Notes under the pieces: model-generated
What the model saw: only the letters and a program-made list of their open reading frames with translations
What the model was told of the DNA's origin: nothing
Database searches by the model: none
Assembly (NCBI GenBank): GCA_947165795.1
Contig: CAMVBP010000024.1
Location: 1 to 14,908 of the forward strand
Origin: an uncultured Treponema sp.
GTDB lineage: Bacteria > Spirochaetota > Spirochaetia > Treponematales > Treponemataceae
DNA length: 14,908 bases
Direction of reading: 5' to 3'
Translations under genes and position numbers: made by a program
Part shown: piece after piece, positions 1 to 7,673 of the stretch
Layout of the letters: every line of letters begins with the position of its first letter
How positions within the stretch are numbered: position 1 is the stretch's first letter

Positions 1-3000
1 GCTTTAATTGTTTTTGTAACCTGAGTTGTCGTTCCGTTCGTAGTCTTATTTGCACGCAAAGTAAGAGACATTGCTTTTATACCGGTAGCATCCTGAGCTG
101 TGGAAATAAATCTTATATATTTCTTATTTGGACCACCAACCTTTGCAGCAGATGTAATTGAATCTGTTTCTCCATCCGGACCGTTGTAATTTGAAGGACG
201 ATTTGATGCTACATAATCTGCTGTTTTTGTATTAACATTTGCCCACTGTAATTTTGTAATTGAAGTTGTAGGAGTCTTTGTATCTGAAACATAAGTTACC
301 GCAGCTGAATTTGCTGTTGCATTATTTTCTGCTGTATTCTTATAGCGAAGTTTTGGCATTTTTACAGGATCTGTTGTTGCTGCAGTTGATCCAGCAGATG
401 CATCTAACTGGCCTGTATAGAAAATATTTCCTGAATTATCAACTATATAGAAGTAAACATTCTTACTTCCATCACGGTTGTCTGCAGGATAATATGTCCA
501 TTCTCCACCGGCTGCATTAAATTCTGTTGTATCGTATCTTGCAGAACCACCTGTCGGAGTATAAGTGATATTTGTATTAGTATATGTTGTAATACCTGTT
601 GTAGAGTTTGTTGATTTATTTGCTATAATTGCAGCAACTTCTGTTGAACCAAAGCCTGTAGAACCATAAGCAACTGAAGAAGCAATAAAGTGAGTTACAA
701 TTGCATCAACTGAACTGTCATCATCAGTTATGCTTCCATCTATAGAAGCTTCTGAATTAAGTTTTATAGTTTCTCCGTCAGCAGAAAGTGTCGTAATTTT
801 AATTACCGGACGGTCTGTATCAAGATTTACTGTATATTTCCAGTAATTTGTATTTTCTGTATAAGAGTAAACAGCTGTTCCGCTTGAATTAACAGAATAA
901 ACGTTACAATTACCAGCTTCGTCATAAACGACAGGAATAATATAAATATCTTTTACTTTTCCGGCAGCAGTATATGCAGCTAGAGAAAGTGAATTAAAAT
1001 CAACAATCGGACGATCAGCACCAGCTGTTGTTGAGTCATATGTCCAGTTATTTATATTAGAAGTAAGAACATTTCCTATTCGAACAAGACTTGTTGTTCC
1101 GGCAGTTCCGTATTCTGCATCATCTGCAGCAGGAATCTTTGAACCATTAGCAGTTGGAGCTGTAAGAGAATAATAAAGTGCAAATTTCTTAGAAGCATTA
1201 TTATCGCTTGTATTTCCTTTTACAACATGTGTTCCATTTAATACACCTGCAGAAGGAGAAGAAATACTTGCCGAAGGAGCATTTGTATCTACTACAATTG
1301 TAAATAACTGCTCATCTGTGTAATTGCCGGCTTTATCATAGAATCTTAAATATACGTTACCATTTGCAGCATTTGCTTTTGGAATTGTAAAGCTAGCAAT
1401 ATCATTGTTATCTATTGAAACAGTTGCTTTTTTAGAAGCAGCTGGCTTAGCTGATCCAGAGAATGCTGTTCCAATATCATAGTAAATATTATTAACATCT
1501 ACGCCGGAAGTTCCTGAATTTCCAGAAGCTGTGGCATCAGTTAATTTTACTTTTACATAAATATCTTTTGTTCTATTTGAAATAACTTGTTCTGCATAAG
1601 GAGTTGCAGCAGTTTCATCAACAAATGTAGTTTTATTTGCTCCGGTTCCATATTCTACAATAAGAGTATCTACTACACGAACAGGAGAAAGCGTATCAAT
1701 ATTAACCGGACCTAAAGATTTATATGTTTTGTTACCGGCATTATCTGTAAGTTTTACAGCAATTTTTGAAGACTGGTGAACTACAGACGGAACATTACCT
1801 TCCCATGTCTGATTAGTATTGTTATATGAGAATTCGCTCCATGCACTATCTGCAACACCGGCAGGACCTGTAGCAGCTGCGAAGCTTCCTGTATAAACTA
1901 CATATTTAACAGACTCTAAGCCATTTTCATCATAACCAAAACCGCTTAAATCAAGAGAACCTGTTTTATACCAGTCTGTAGAAACTGAACCTTCTGTAAC
2001 AGTTGTTTTCTCTGTTGTAATTTCACATTTTTCTGTAGATGCAGAAGCATTACGAGATTGTTTGAATACAGGATTTGCTGTATCAATTTTTGCATTTCTG
2101 GAAACAGAAGTTGTTTTTCCTGCAATATCTTTAACTTCTATTGTAAATTCATAAGTACCATCATCAAGCTTGTTATCTCCGGAAGAAGAAGCACCAACAA
2201 CAATTTCCTTTGACCACTGTCCTGCTGTTGTTTCTCCAACATCTACATTCCAGCTCTTAGTTGTATCGGTTGCCATATTGCGTGCAGTAATTACTATAGC
2301 ATTCTTACCTTTATTAGTTGCATTCGGATAAGTTGAACTGACTGTTGAAGAATAAAGAGCATTTGTATCGCTTGCAGTTCCGCTGATTGTAAAGTTTTCT
2401 CTGATTGTAACTTCGTTTTCTGAACCACCAAATACAGTCGAATTTTCCGCAAAAGAAGGTGCAGCATTATCTTTTACAATCCAGAATTCGCAAGTATCAG
2501 TTCTATTAGCCTGGTAAGTAGAAGAAGCACCTGCCCAGGTTGAATCTTTTACAGTTACCTTAAGCTTATAAATTCCTTCTCCAAGACTAGAAAGCGAAGG
2601 TGTAAAACTATATTTTCTTGAAGAAGTAATTCCATTCTGTCCGCTTGAAGTGTCGGTCCATGCAGCAGGTGCTGTAACAGCTGTTGCTGAAAGAACTCCA
2701 TTAACACCCAGCTTCCATGCCTCTAATTGTACTGAGGCTAGTAAATCATCATCTTCAAGGTTTATATCTAATGAATTCTTTGAAGTACCAAAAACGTTGT
2801 TTCCATCTATTGTATTTGAATTTTTAGGATCAATTTCACCGGCAGTTTGAGTAGCGTTTCTTACGGTTATCTTTGGTTTATCTGTAGCCTGAAGAATAGT
2901 ATAAACATCTGAAGTTTCTTCCTTAATATTTCCGGCATCGTCTTTTGCATAAAGTTTTATTTTAAGAGGTTTATTATCTTCATAATTTGTTGTGTCAATT

Positions 3001-5234
3001 GAAATTGTATTAGTTGAATTACTTCCAAGAGACATCCAGTTATTTACAAATCCATCTGCTGCATTTGCAGGTGTACCGTTAGCTTTATAAATCTGAGCAG
3101 GAGTATTATTTACAAGTAACTGATATTTAACTTCTTTTAAGTGTTTATCTTCTGCATTAAGTACCACAGAAACAGTACCGTTAATATGTTTCTGGTTTTG
3201 AGCATAAGTTGTAACTACAGGAGAAGGCTCTCGTATTGTAAGGCCAGGATTTGCTGAGTCTACATAAATCTGAAGAGTACTGTATGTATCTTTTCCTGAA
3301 TTATCTTCTACAGTTACTTTTAATGAGTAAGTCAGGTTCTTATTAGAATTTGGAGCAACCTTCCAGTCTGCAGATAAAATATTGTCAAAATTAGCCTTAA
3401 AGTGAATCTTTTTAGGATCTCCACCAACTTTTTCATAAGTTGCAAAGCTTGAATAAGAAGTCTCTGTTCCTTCAATATTTACTGTTGTAGTTCTATTTGT
3501 ATTTGTAGATGGTAAATCTTCATTTGTTATATTCAATTGAATCTTGATTTTTGAAATATCATTACCACCACTTTCTCCAATACCTTCAATAGAAAGATCA
3601 TCTGTTGAAGTATAATAATGATCTGCTTCCGGAGTCTGGAGATCCAATGTAGGCGGGTTAGAATAAGACTTTCCTTTAAATACATAAACATTATCATAAT
3701 ACAGGTTTGTTCCCATAACGTCTTCGCCGGTAACTGCAACTACATAAAATCTGGTACCTGTTACGTCATCTGGAGAACCGTTAAATGAAACCTGATAAGC
3801 ATTGTTTCCAGTGCCGTTTCCAATAATTGACCAGCCGGCTGGAGCTGAATTACCTGAATAAACTGCAGTCTGAAGATTATCTATAAGAGTCCTGATTGAA
3901 GTATTTGTATATTGACTTTCATCAAGTCTGTAATACCACATTTTTAAACTATCTGTCTTAACAAAAGTATTTGAATCAAAACCTTGGATAAGTGCTGTAA
4001 TTGCACCACCTTTCATAACTTCTGTATAAGTATCGTCTGGAGCAGCCGGATTAACATTGCCATTGAGCTGTGCTAAAGAAGAAACGGTATAAGTTGGTCT
4101 TGCACTTGGAGAAAGCTTGAACAGAAGCATGTTACTGTCTTCTGTTGTATCTTTTGCATTAGTAGAAAGGGTATTTAAAACAGTTGCTTCTCTTGATGTT
4201 CCGGAATTAGAAGTTCCGTTAACACAGGCAATTAATTCGTCTGCGGTTAATCCTAAATTTGTTCCCGAAGTTCCAAATAAAGTTGAATAAACGGCATCGC
4301 TAAGATAAATTACGGAAGTTGTATTTCCTTCTGCATTTGCGCCGGAAGGAGATGAACCGTTATAAACCTTTGCATTATCTGCAATTGTAATACTTGTCTT
4401 GAATGCCCTTACGATATTTCCTTCCTGGTCTGTTAAAATTCTTGTATTGCCGCTGTCTAATAATACTTCGCTGTAAATTTCCTGATAATCCTTTGTTGGA
4501 CCAGAAGCTTCATTTTTATTGTCTTTAATAAAGCGGGCAAAGTCTACGGTAGCACCGTCAGAAACATCAACATTCTTCTGTTCCAGTTCTACAGGAACCT
4601 GAATAACATTCTGAGTAGAATCCTTATCATCAATAATGAGCTTCATTGAAGAAATTGAATGTTTTTCTGCTACTGTTCCCGAAATACGAAGAGTTGTTCC
4701 ATAAAGTTTTATATTTGCATCTGTTGGATCTGTTGTAGGAGTTTTTACAATGAAAATTGGCTTTGTATTATCAATATCTACTGTACGTGTAAATGGACCG
4801 GTTGTTCTTCCTACTCCATCGGTAACTGTTACGCTGATTGTATAAGAACCATCAGGAAGCTGCCAGCCGTTATAGCCGCCCGAAACTGCTCTATTAACTC
4901 TTACAGACCATGAAGAATTATCTTCAATGTCTGCAGCATAAGGACCGTAGTCTACGTTTGTGGCGATATTTCTGAGACTAACCTGAACCTCTGCAACTGT
5001 ATCATCATCTCCGCATGAACCTGAAATTACAAAGGTATCGCGGATTATGGCATTTGTTGGCGGATAATCGATAGAAAGAGTTGGAGCCATTGTATCTACT
5101 GCAGCTCCAAGTCCAATTTCGCAGGAAATTGTAAAAACAGATATTATCCAGGCAAGAGATAAAATGCCTGTTAATGAGATTAAACGTTTTACAAAGGTAT
5201 TCACTTCATTAAATTTAAAAAAACTTTTTTTCAT
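1..5234 (-). CDS. Giant Ig-like-repeat lipoprotein, C-terminus beyond left edge
   Basis: The minus strand stays open from an ATG at 5234 to the window edge, giving 1744 complete codons and no stop, so the gene is 3'-partial here. The N-terminus has a long basic n-region, a hydrophobic stretch (about residues 17-35) and a relaxed lipobox, FTISC, that makes Cys38 the likely lipidated residue. CEIGLGAAVDT follows, an N-terminus I associate with large Treponema lipoproteins. The rest is Thr/Ser/Asn/Val-rich beta-type sequence in domains of roughly 90-140 residues. Many domain borders carry an Asp-x-x-x-Pro signature: IDNTKP near 154, VDSANP near 656, TDKP near 782, KDNAAP near 919, IDTANP near 1049, IDTLSP near 1176, VDTNAP near 1312 and LDTDRP near 1469. 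This resembles bacterial Ig-like or cadherin-like repeat proteins. A role as a cell-surface or periplasmic adhesin or binding protein is inference. It has its own promoter and Shine-Dalgarno, so it need not be cotranscribed with the methyltransferase upstream. Confidence 0.87.
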   Translation of the reverse strand, partial: MKKSFFKFNEVNTFVKRLISLTGILSLAWIISVFTISCEIGLGAAVDTMAPTLSIDYPPTNAIIRDTFVISGSCGDDDTVAEVQVSLRNIATNVDYGPYAADIEDNSSWSVRVNRAVSGGYNGWQLPDGSYTISVTVTDGVGRTTGPFTRTVDIDNTKPIFIVKTPTTDPTDANIKLYGTTLRISGTVAEKHSISSMKLIIDDKDSTQNVIQVPVELEQKNVDVSDGATVDFARFIKDNKNEASGPTKDYQEIYSEVLLDSGNTRILTDQEGNIVRAFKTSITIADNAKVYNGSSPSGANAEGNTTSVIYLSDAVYSTLFGTSGTNLGLTADELIACVNGTSNSGTSREATVLNTLSTNAKDTTEDSNMLLFKLSPSARPTYTVSSLAQLNGNVNPAAPDDTYTEVMKGGAITALIQGFDSNTFVKTDSLKMWYYRLDESQYTNTSIRTLIDNLQTAVYSGNSAPAGWSIIGNGTGNNAYQVSFNGSPDDVTGTRFYVVAVTGEDVMGTNLYYDNVYVFKGKSYSNPPTLDLQTPEADHYYTSTDDLSIEGIGESGGNDISKIKIQLNITNEDLPSTNTNRTTTVNIEGTETSYSSFATYEKVGGDPKKIHFKANFDNILSADWKVAPNSNKNLTYSLKVTVEDNSGKDTYSTLQIYVDSANPGLTIREPSPVVTTYAQNQKHINGTVSVVLNAEDKHLKEVKYQLLVNNTPAQIYKANGTPANAADGFVNNWMSLGSNSTNTISIDTTNYEDNKPLKIKLYAKDDAGNIKEETSDVYTILQATDKPKITVRNATQTAGEIDPKNSNTIDGNNVFGTSKNSLDINLEDDDLLASVQLEAWKLGVNGVLSATAVTAPAAWTDTSSGQNGITSSRKYSFTPSLSSLGEGIYKLKVTVKDSTWAGASSTYQANRTDTCEFWIVKDNAAPSFAENSTVFGGSENEVTIRENFTISGTASDTNALYSSTVSSTYPNATNKGKNAIVITARNMATDTTKSWNVDVGETTAGQWSKEIVVGASSSGDNKLDDGTYEFTIEVKDIAGKTTSVSRNAKIDTANPVFKQSRNASASTEKCEITTEKTTVTEGSVSTDWYKTGSLDLSGFGYDENGLESVKYVVYTGSFAAATGPAGVADSAWSEFSYNNTNQTWEGNVPSVVHQSSKIAVKLTDNAGNKTYKSLGPVNIDTLSPVRVVDTLIVEYGTGANKTTFVDETAATPYAEQVISNRTKDIYVKVKLTDATASGNSGTSGVDVNNIYYDIGTAFSGSAKPAASKKATVSIDNNDIASFTIPKANAANGNVYLRFYDKAGNYTDEQLFTIVVDTNAPSASISSPSAGVLNGTHVVKGNTSDNNASKKFALYYSLTAPTANGSKIPAADDAEYGTAGTTSLVRIGNVLTSNINNWTYDSTTAGADRPIVDFNSLSLAAYTAAGKVKDIYIIPVVYDEAGNCNVYSVNSSGTAVYSYTENTNYWKYTVNLDTDRPVIKITTLSADGETIKLNSEASIDGSITDDDSSVDAIVTHFIASSVAYGSTGFGSTEVAAIIANKSTNSTTGITTYTNTNITYTPTGGSARYDTTEFNAAGGEWTYYPADNRDGSKNVYFYIVDNSGNIFYTGQLDASAGSTAATTDPVKMPKLRYKNTAENNATANSAAVTYVSDTKTPTTSITKLQWANVNTKTADYVASNRPSNYNGPDGETDSITSAAKVGGPNKKYIRFISTAQDATGIKAMSLTLRANKTTNGTTTQVTKTIK

Positions 5235-5239
5235 AAACG

Positions 5240-5246
5240 CCACCTT
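5240..5246 (-). promoter_or_regulatory. Shine-Dalgarno of the giant lipoprotein gene
   Basis: AAGGTGG on the minus strand ends 5 nt before the ATG at 5234. It is one of only two clear Shine-Dalgarno sequences in the window, and it fixes the start that gives a complete lipoprotein signal peptide. Confidence 0.7.
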
Positions 5247-5312
5247 TTGCTAATAAATCAAACCATCTCACTCTCCCTTTACTGACAAAAACTATATCTG
5301 CCAGCCGCAAAA

Positions 5313-5328
5313 TCTGTTTAAAAACAGA
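5313..5328. promoter_or_regulatory. Perfect 16-bp palindrome just downstream of the lipoprotein promoter
   Basis: TCTGTTTAAAAACAGA is a perfect inverted repeat with 8-bp half-sites. It starts about 10 nt after the transcription start predicted from the promoter at 5345-5373, a typical repressor-operator position. A second, imperfect stem follows it in the leader: CTGGCA (5303-5298) can pair with TGTCAG (5287-5282). The element could be an operator or a 5'-UTR hairpin. There is no U-run to suggest a terminator. Confidence 0.4.
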
Positions 5329-5344
5329 CCCCACCTCAACATAT

Positions 5345-5373
5345 ATTATCGGCCAGAGATCGCCATAAATCAA
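5345..5373 (-). promoter_or_regulatory. Sigma70-like promoter of the giant lipoprotein gene
   Basis: The minus strand reads TTGATT (5373-5368), a 17-nt spacer, then GATAAT (5350-5345). A start near 5338 would give a leader of about 104 nt, which contains the palindrome and a Shine-Dalgarno. This is the only assigned promoter in the window with a long leader. The 190-bp gap 5235-5424 holds nothing else I can assign. Confidence 0.6.
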
Positions 5374-5424
5374 GAAAAATCTTTTATTTTCAGTTGTTAT
5401 TTTCTATATAAGTATTGTAGTATT

Positions 5425-6684
5425 CTATTCGGCGAATTTTTCTGCAACTTTCCGGCATCTTGCTTCGCATAAATCGGCAATTGTTTTAAAAGGCTGTTCT
5501 GAATTTTTAAAGGCTTCGGGCTTTTGTACAAGAATGCATTTTCTTTTTCCGCCGTCTTCTTTATTCAGTTCGCAGACAGCCTCTAAAGTTGTTCCGCTGC
5601 CTGCAAAAAAATCTAAAATTCCAGCGTCTTCGGGCTGCTGAGCTATTTTTATAAAATGTTTTATAAGGCTTACAGGCTTTGGATTTTCGAATGCATTTTT
5701 AATTCCAAGAATTTTATCCAGATGATTCTGGGCATCTCGTGTACTTTCGGGGCAGTCAAAAATATTTTTTGGAATAATTACTTTTTCCGTATCGTTAAAA
5801 ATCTTTTCGCGCGGAACCTTTGAAAAATCTGGAGCCTGGCCCCAGTAAATTTTATTTTCTGCAATCAACCTGTTCATTTCTTCCTGAGAAACAAGCCATT
5901 GTCTTGTCCAGACTTTTTTTGAAGGCGAAGTGATTGAATAAAAATTTTTATGCTTTGGATTGGAACGTTTTTCGCTGAATGAAATGCTTCCGCTGAACCA
6001 GTTTCCGCGGGGATCATTATCGGCATTTGTTTTTGCCCAGGAGGTCTGTTCAATTTCTTTAAAAGGTTTTAGTTTTGTTTTATCGCGGGCGTAACAAAGC
6101 GTGTGCTGCTGAAGTGTTCTGGACCAGGTATCTTTTTTTCCTTTTCCGTGAAGCCACATAAAATCGTTTACAAAATTGTCTTCGCCAAAAATCTGATCGC
6201 ATAAAAGCTTTAAGACAAAAAGTTCATTCTGGTCAATCGCAATAAAAATGCAGCCGTCTTCGCAAAGAAGCTCGCGGGCAAGAACGAGGCGGCGGTGCAT
6301 AAAGCTGAGCCAGGCAGAATGCCGGTCGTTTTGAGTTGCAAAATCATCATTGTAGGCAAAATCGTTTCTTGTATTATATGGCGGATCTATGTAAATAAAA
6401 TTGATTTTTTTGCAAAGGCTTTCATTTAATGCAAGGGCTTTTTCCGCGGTGAAAAATGCATTCAGCATATTTGCACAGGTATTCTCTGCAACACGCAATT
6501 TCTCCACGCCTGCAAGCCACTTAAGCACCTGAAGATTTTCGTATTTTATTAGCAGATGATTTTCGCCCAGACGTACAATGCTTTTTGAATTTTTTGAAGA
6601 TAATTCCTGCGAAAATTCTTTTTCGCAAAAATCTGGAGAAATTTTATTTTCTGGAATATCGTCCCACGAAAAATTCAGCGGCAT
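5425..6684 (-). CDS. Solitary DNA adenine methyltransferase, type III Mod-like
   Basis: This 419-residue protein is a class beta N6-adenine/N4-cytosine DNA methyltransferase. The catalytic motif DPPYNT lies at residues 100-105, ahead of the SAM-binding motif FFAGSGTT at 359-366, which is the beta order. DPPY favours N6-adenine methylation. A motif X-like stretch (NPKPVSLIKHFIKIA, 334-348) precedes the SAM motif. The region between them (about 165-320) is the likely target-recognition part. It is shorter than classical type III Mod proteins, which commonly exceed 600 residues. No Res helicase-nuclease or other restriction gene is next to it: one neighbour is a lipoprotein gene and the other a divergent small methyltransferase. 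It is therefore probably an orphan regulatory or protective methylase, although a distant partner cannot be excluded. No Shine-Dalgarno precedes the ATG, and the predicted -10 ends 6 nt before it. The recognition sequence cannot be read from the protein. Confidence 0.88.
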   Translation of the reverse strand: MPLNFSWDDIPENKISPDFCEKEFSQELSSKNSKSIVRLGENHLLIKYENLQVLKWLAGVEKLRVAENTCANMLNAFFTAEKALALNESLCKKINFIYIDPPYNTRNDFAYNDDFATQNDRHSAWLSFMHRRLVLARELLCEDGCIFIAIDQNELFVLKLLCDQIFGEDNFVNDFMWLHGKGKKDTWSRTLQQHTLCYARDKTKLKPFKEIEQTSWAKTNADNDPRGNWFSGSISFSEKRSNPKHKNFYSITSPSKKVWTRQWLVSQEEMNRLIAENKIYWGQAPDFSKVPREKIFNDTEKVIIPKNIFDCPESTRDAQNHLDKILGIKNAFENPKPVSLIKHFIKIAQQPEDAGILDFFAGSGTTLEAVCELNKEDGGKRKCILVQKPEAFKNSEQPFKTIADLCEARCRKVAEKFAE

Positions 6685-6690
6685 GTGCTT

Positions 6691-6719
6691 AATTTATTTT
6701 TATTTCAGTTTTTTTTCAA
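6691..6719 (-). promoter_or_regulatory. Leaderless-type promoter of the Mod-like methyltransferase
   Basis: The minus strand reads TTGAAA (6719-6714), a 17-nt spacer, TAAATT (6696-6691), then 6 nt and the ATG at 6684. Transcription would begin at or next to the start codon. A run of eight A (6716-6709) overlaps the end of the -35 and the first part of the spacer, so slippage there would change promoter spacing. Confidence 0.55.
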
Positions 6720-6732
6720 GCGGTAATGTTTT

Positions 6733-6754
6733 CCCTGCGTTAGGGATTGCAGGG
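6733..6754. repeat. Short inverted repeat between divergent promoters
   Basis: CCCTGC (6733-6738) and GCAGGG (6749-6754) form a 6-bp inverted repeat with a 10-nt loop. It is a small GC-rich patch in an AT-rich gap, located between the promoters of the two divergent methyltransferase genes. It could be a protein-binding site or have no function. Confidence 0.3.
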
Positions 6755-6782
6755 GCTGCCCTTATTTTAAAAAAAATAATAA

Positions 6783-6810
6783 TTGAAATTCCTGTAATAT
6801 AAGTTATAAT
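6783..6810 (+). promoter_or_regulatory. Leaderless-type promoter of the class I methyltransferase
   Basis: TTGAAA (6783-6788), a 16-nt spacer, then a perfect TATAAT (6805-6810). The -10 ends 8 nt before the ATG at 6819 and there is no Shine-Dalgarno, so a leaderless transcript is expected. Confidence 0.6.
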
Positions 6811-6818
6811 AAACTATT

Positions 6819-7556
6819 ATGGTTTACATAAAACGATGGGTTGATTATTACAGTGACTTATTTACTATTGAAGAAGGGCAACAAAGTTTTTTTGAATCTT
6901 ATGCAGATCAATTCCAGCAGCCTGCAAAGCTCTTAAACATTGAATGCGGTCCTGGTTTGCTTTCTGAATCTTTTGCCGACAAATATGATATAACTGTTTT
7001 AGACCAGCATCAGGAATTTATAGACATTATTAAATCCCGAACTTCTTATAACGCAGGAAAAATTCACGCCTTTAATCTTCATCCTCAGGATTTTAGCCGT
7101 TACCTTGCAAAGAACTTTTTTAATCTGGTTTACTGCTTGAATTATAGAGTTATATTCCTTAAGGAACGTGCACTCATTAAAAAATATTTATTTGATGCAA
7201 AAATGGCACTTTCGGAAGGCGGCTATTTAATTCTTGATTTAATTAATTTTGCAAAATATGATTTTTCGCTGACAAAAATTGATTTGCCGGAAAAATCCTG
7301 CGACCGCGGCACCTTATATTCTTCGCTTGTTAAAAATTCAGATGGTTTGTCTTACAGACTTTATCAGAATTTTGTTACTTCCAGCGGAAAAATGATTGAA
7401 GAAGTTAAGGACGAAGTTGTTTGTCCTGTAAGCCTTGAAACATTTAAAATTGCAGCCGAAGAAATGAAATTTTCTTCAATCGAATTTTACAGCGATTACA
7501 ACAAAACACCATATTCCAAAGACTCTGAAAAAATTATCTGCGTGTTGAAAAAATAA
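6819..7556 (+). CDS. Class I SAM-dependent methyltransferase, substrate unknown
   Basis: This 245-residue protein has a Rossmann-type methyltransferase core. Motif I is LLNIECGPG (38-46), followed by an acidic strand end, VLDQH (60-64), where the Asp should bind the SAM ribose. Further on are a hydrophobic motif IV-like strand (FFNLVYCLNYRVIF) and a helix-strand pair ending GGYLILDLINF, typical of motifs V-VI in small-molecule methyltransferases. The Glu-Cys-Gly-Pro-Gly form of motif I differs mildly from the usual Asp-x-Gly-x-Gly. The C-terminal part contains no substrate domain I recognise. The gene is divergent from the DNA methyltransferase and followed by proS, which has its own promoter, so context does not reveal the substrate. 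The ATG is fixed by the -10 that ends 8 nt upstream. Confidence 0.8.
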   Translation: MVYIKRWVDYYSDLFTIEEGQQSFFESYADQFQQPAKLLNIECGPGLLSESFADKYDITVLDQHQEFIDIIKSRTSYNAGKIHAFNLHPQDFSRYLAKNFFNLVYCLNYRVIFLKERALIKKYLFDAKMALSEGGYLILDLINFAKYDFSLTKIDLPEKSCDRGTLYSSLVKNSDGLSYRLYQNFVTSSGKMIEEVKDEVVCPVSLETFKIAAEEMKFSSIEFYSDYNKTPYSKDSEKIICVLKK

Positions 7557-7564
7557 TATGCCGG

Positions 7565-7595
7565 GTCAAGGCACGCTTTTGCTAAAAGCCTTGAC
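7565..7595 (+). terminator. Hairpin after the methyltransferase gene, possible terminator
   Basis: GTCAAGGC (7565-7572) and GCCTTGAC (7588-7595) are perfectly complementary. An alternative fold pairs GTCAAG with CTTGAC and, inside, GCTTTT with AAAAGC around a 3-nt loop, giving 12 bp with a 4-nt bulge. The hairpin begins 9 nt after the stop. No clear U-tract follows, so termination is plausible but unproven. Confidence 0.45.
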
Positions 7596-7637
7596 TTCGC
7601 AAAAAGTTCTCTGTGTCTTCTCAAATTTTACTTCTCA

Positions 7638-7666
7638 TTGATTTTCAATGTTCATTTCAATAAAAT
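7638..7666 (+). promoter_or_regulatory. Leaderless-type promoter of proS
   Basis: TTGATT (7638-7643), a 17-nt spacer, then TAAAAT (7661-7666), which ends 7 nt before the proS ATG at 7674. The in-frame TTG at 7638 that could be mistaken for a start codon is the first half of this -35 box. Confidence 0.6.
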
Positions 7667-7673
7667 AGTCTCT

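Noticed and set aside
278..520. 80-codon plus-strand frame inside the lipoprotein gene
   Set aside because: It is antisense to a continuous minus-strand coding frame with clear domain repeats, and its Leu/Tyr-rich product looks like a shadow. The same holds for frames at 2650-2850, 3533-3739 and 4659-4913.
5235..5424. Riboswitch in the lipoprotein leader
   Set aside because: Only a palindrome and one short stem are visible. I could not match the leader to any known riboswitch core.
5425..6684. Complete type III restriction-modification system
   Set aside because: Only the Mod-like subunit is present. Neighbours on both sides are unrelated and no helicase-nuclease gene is seen.
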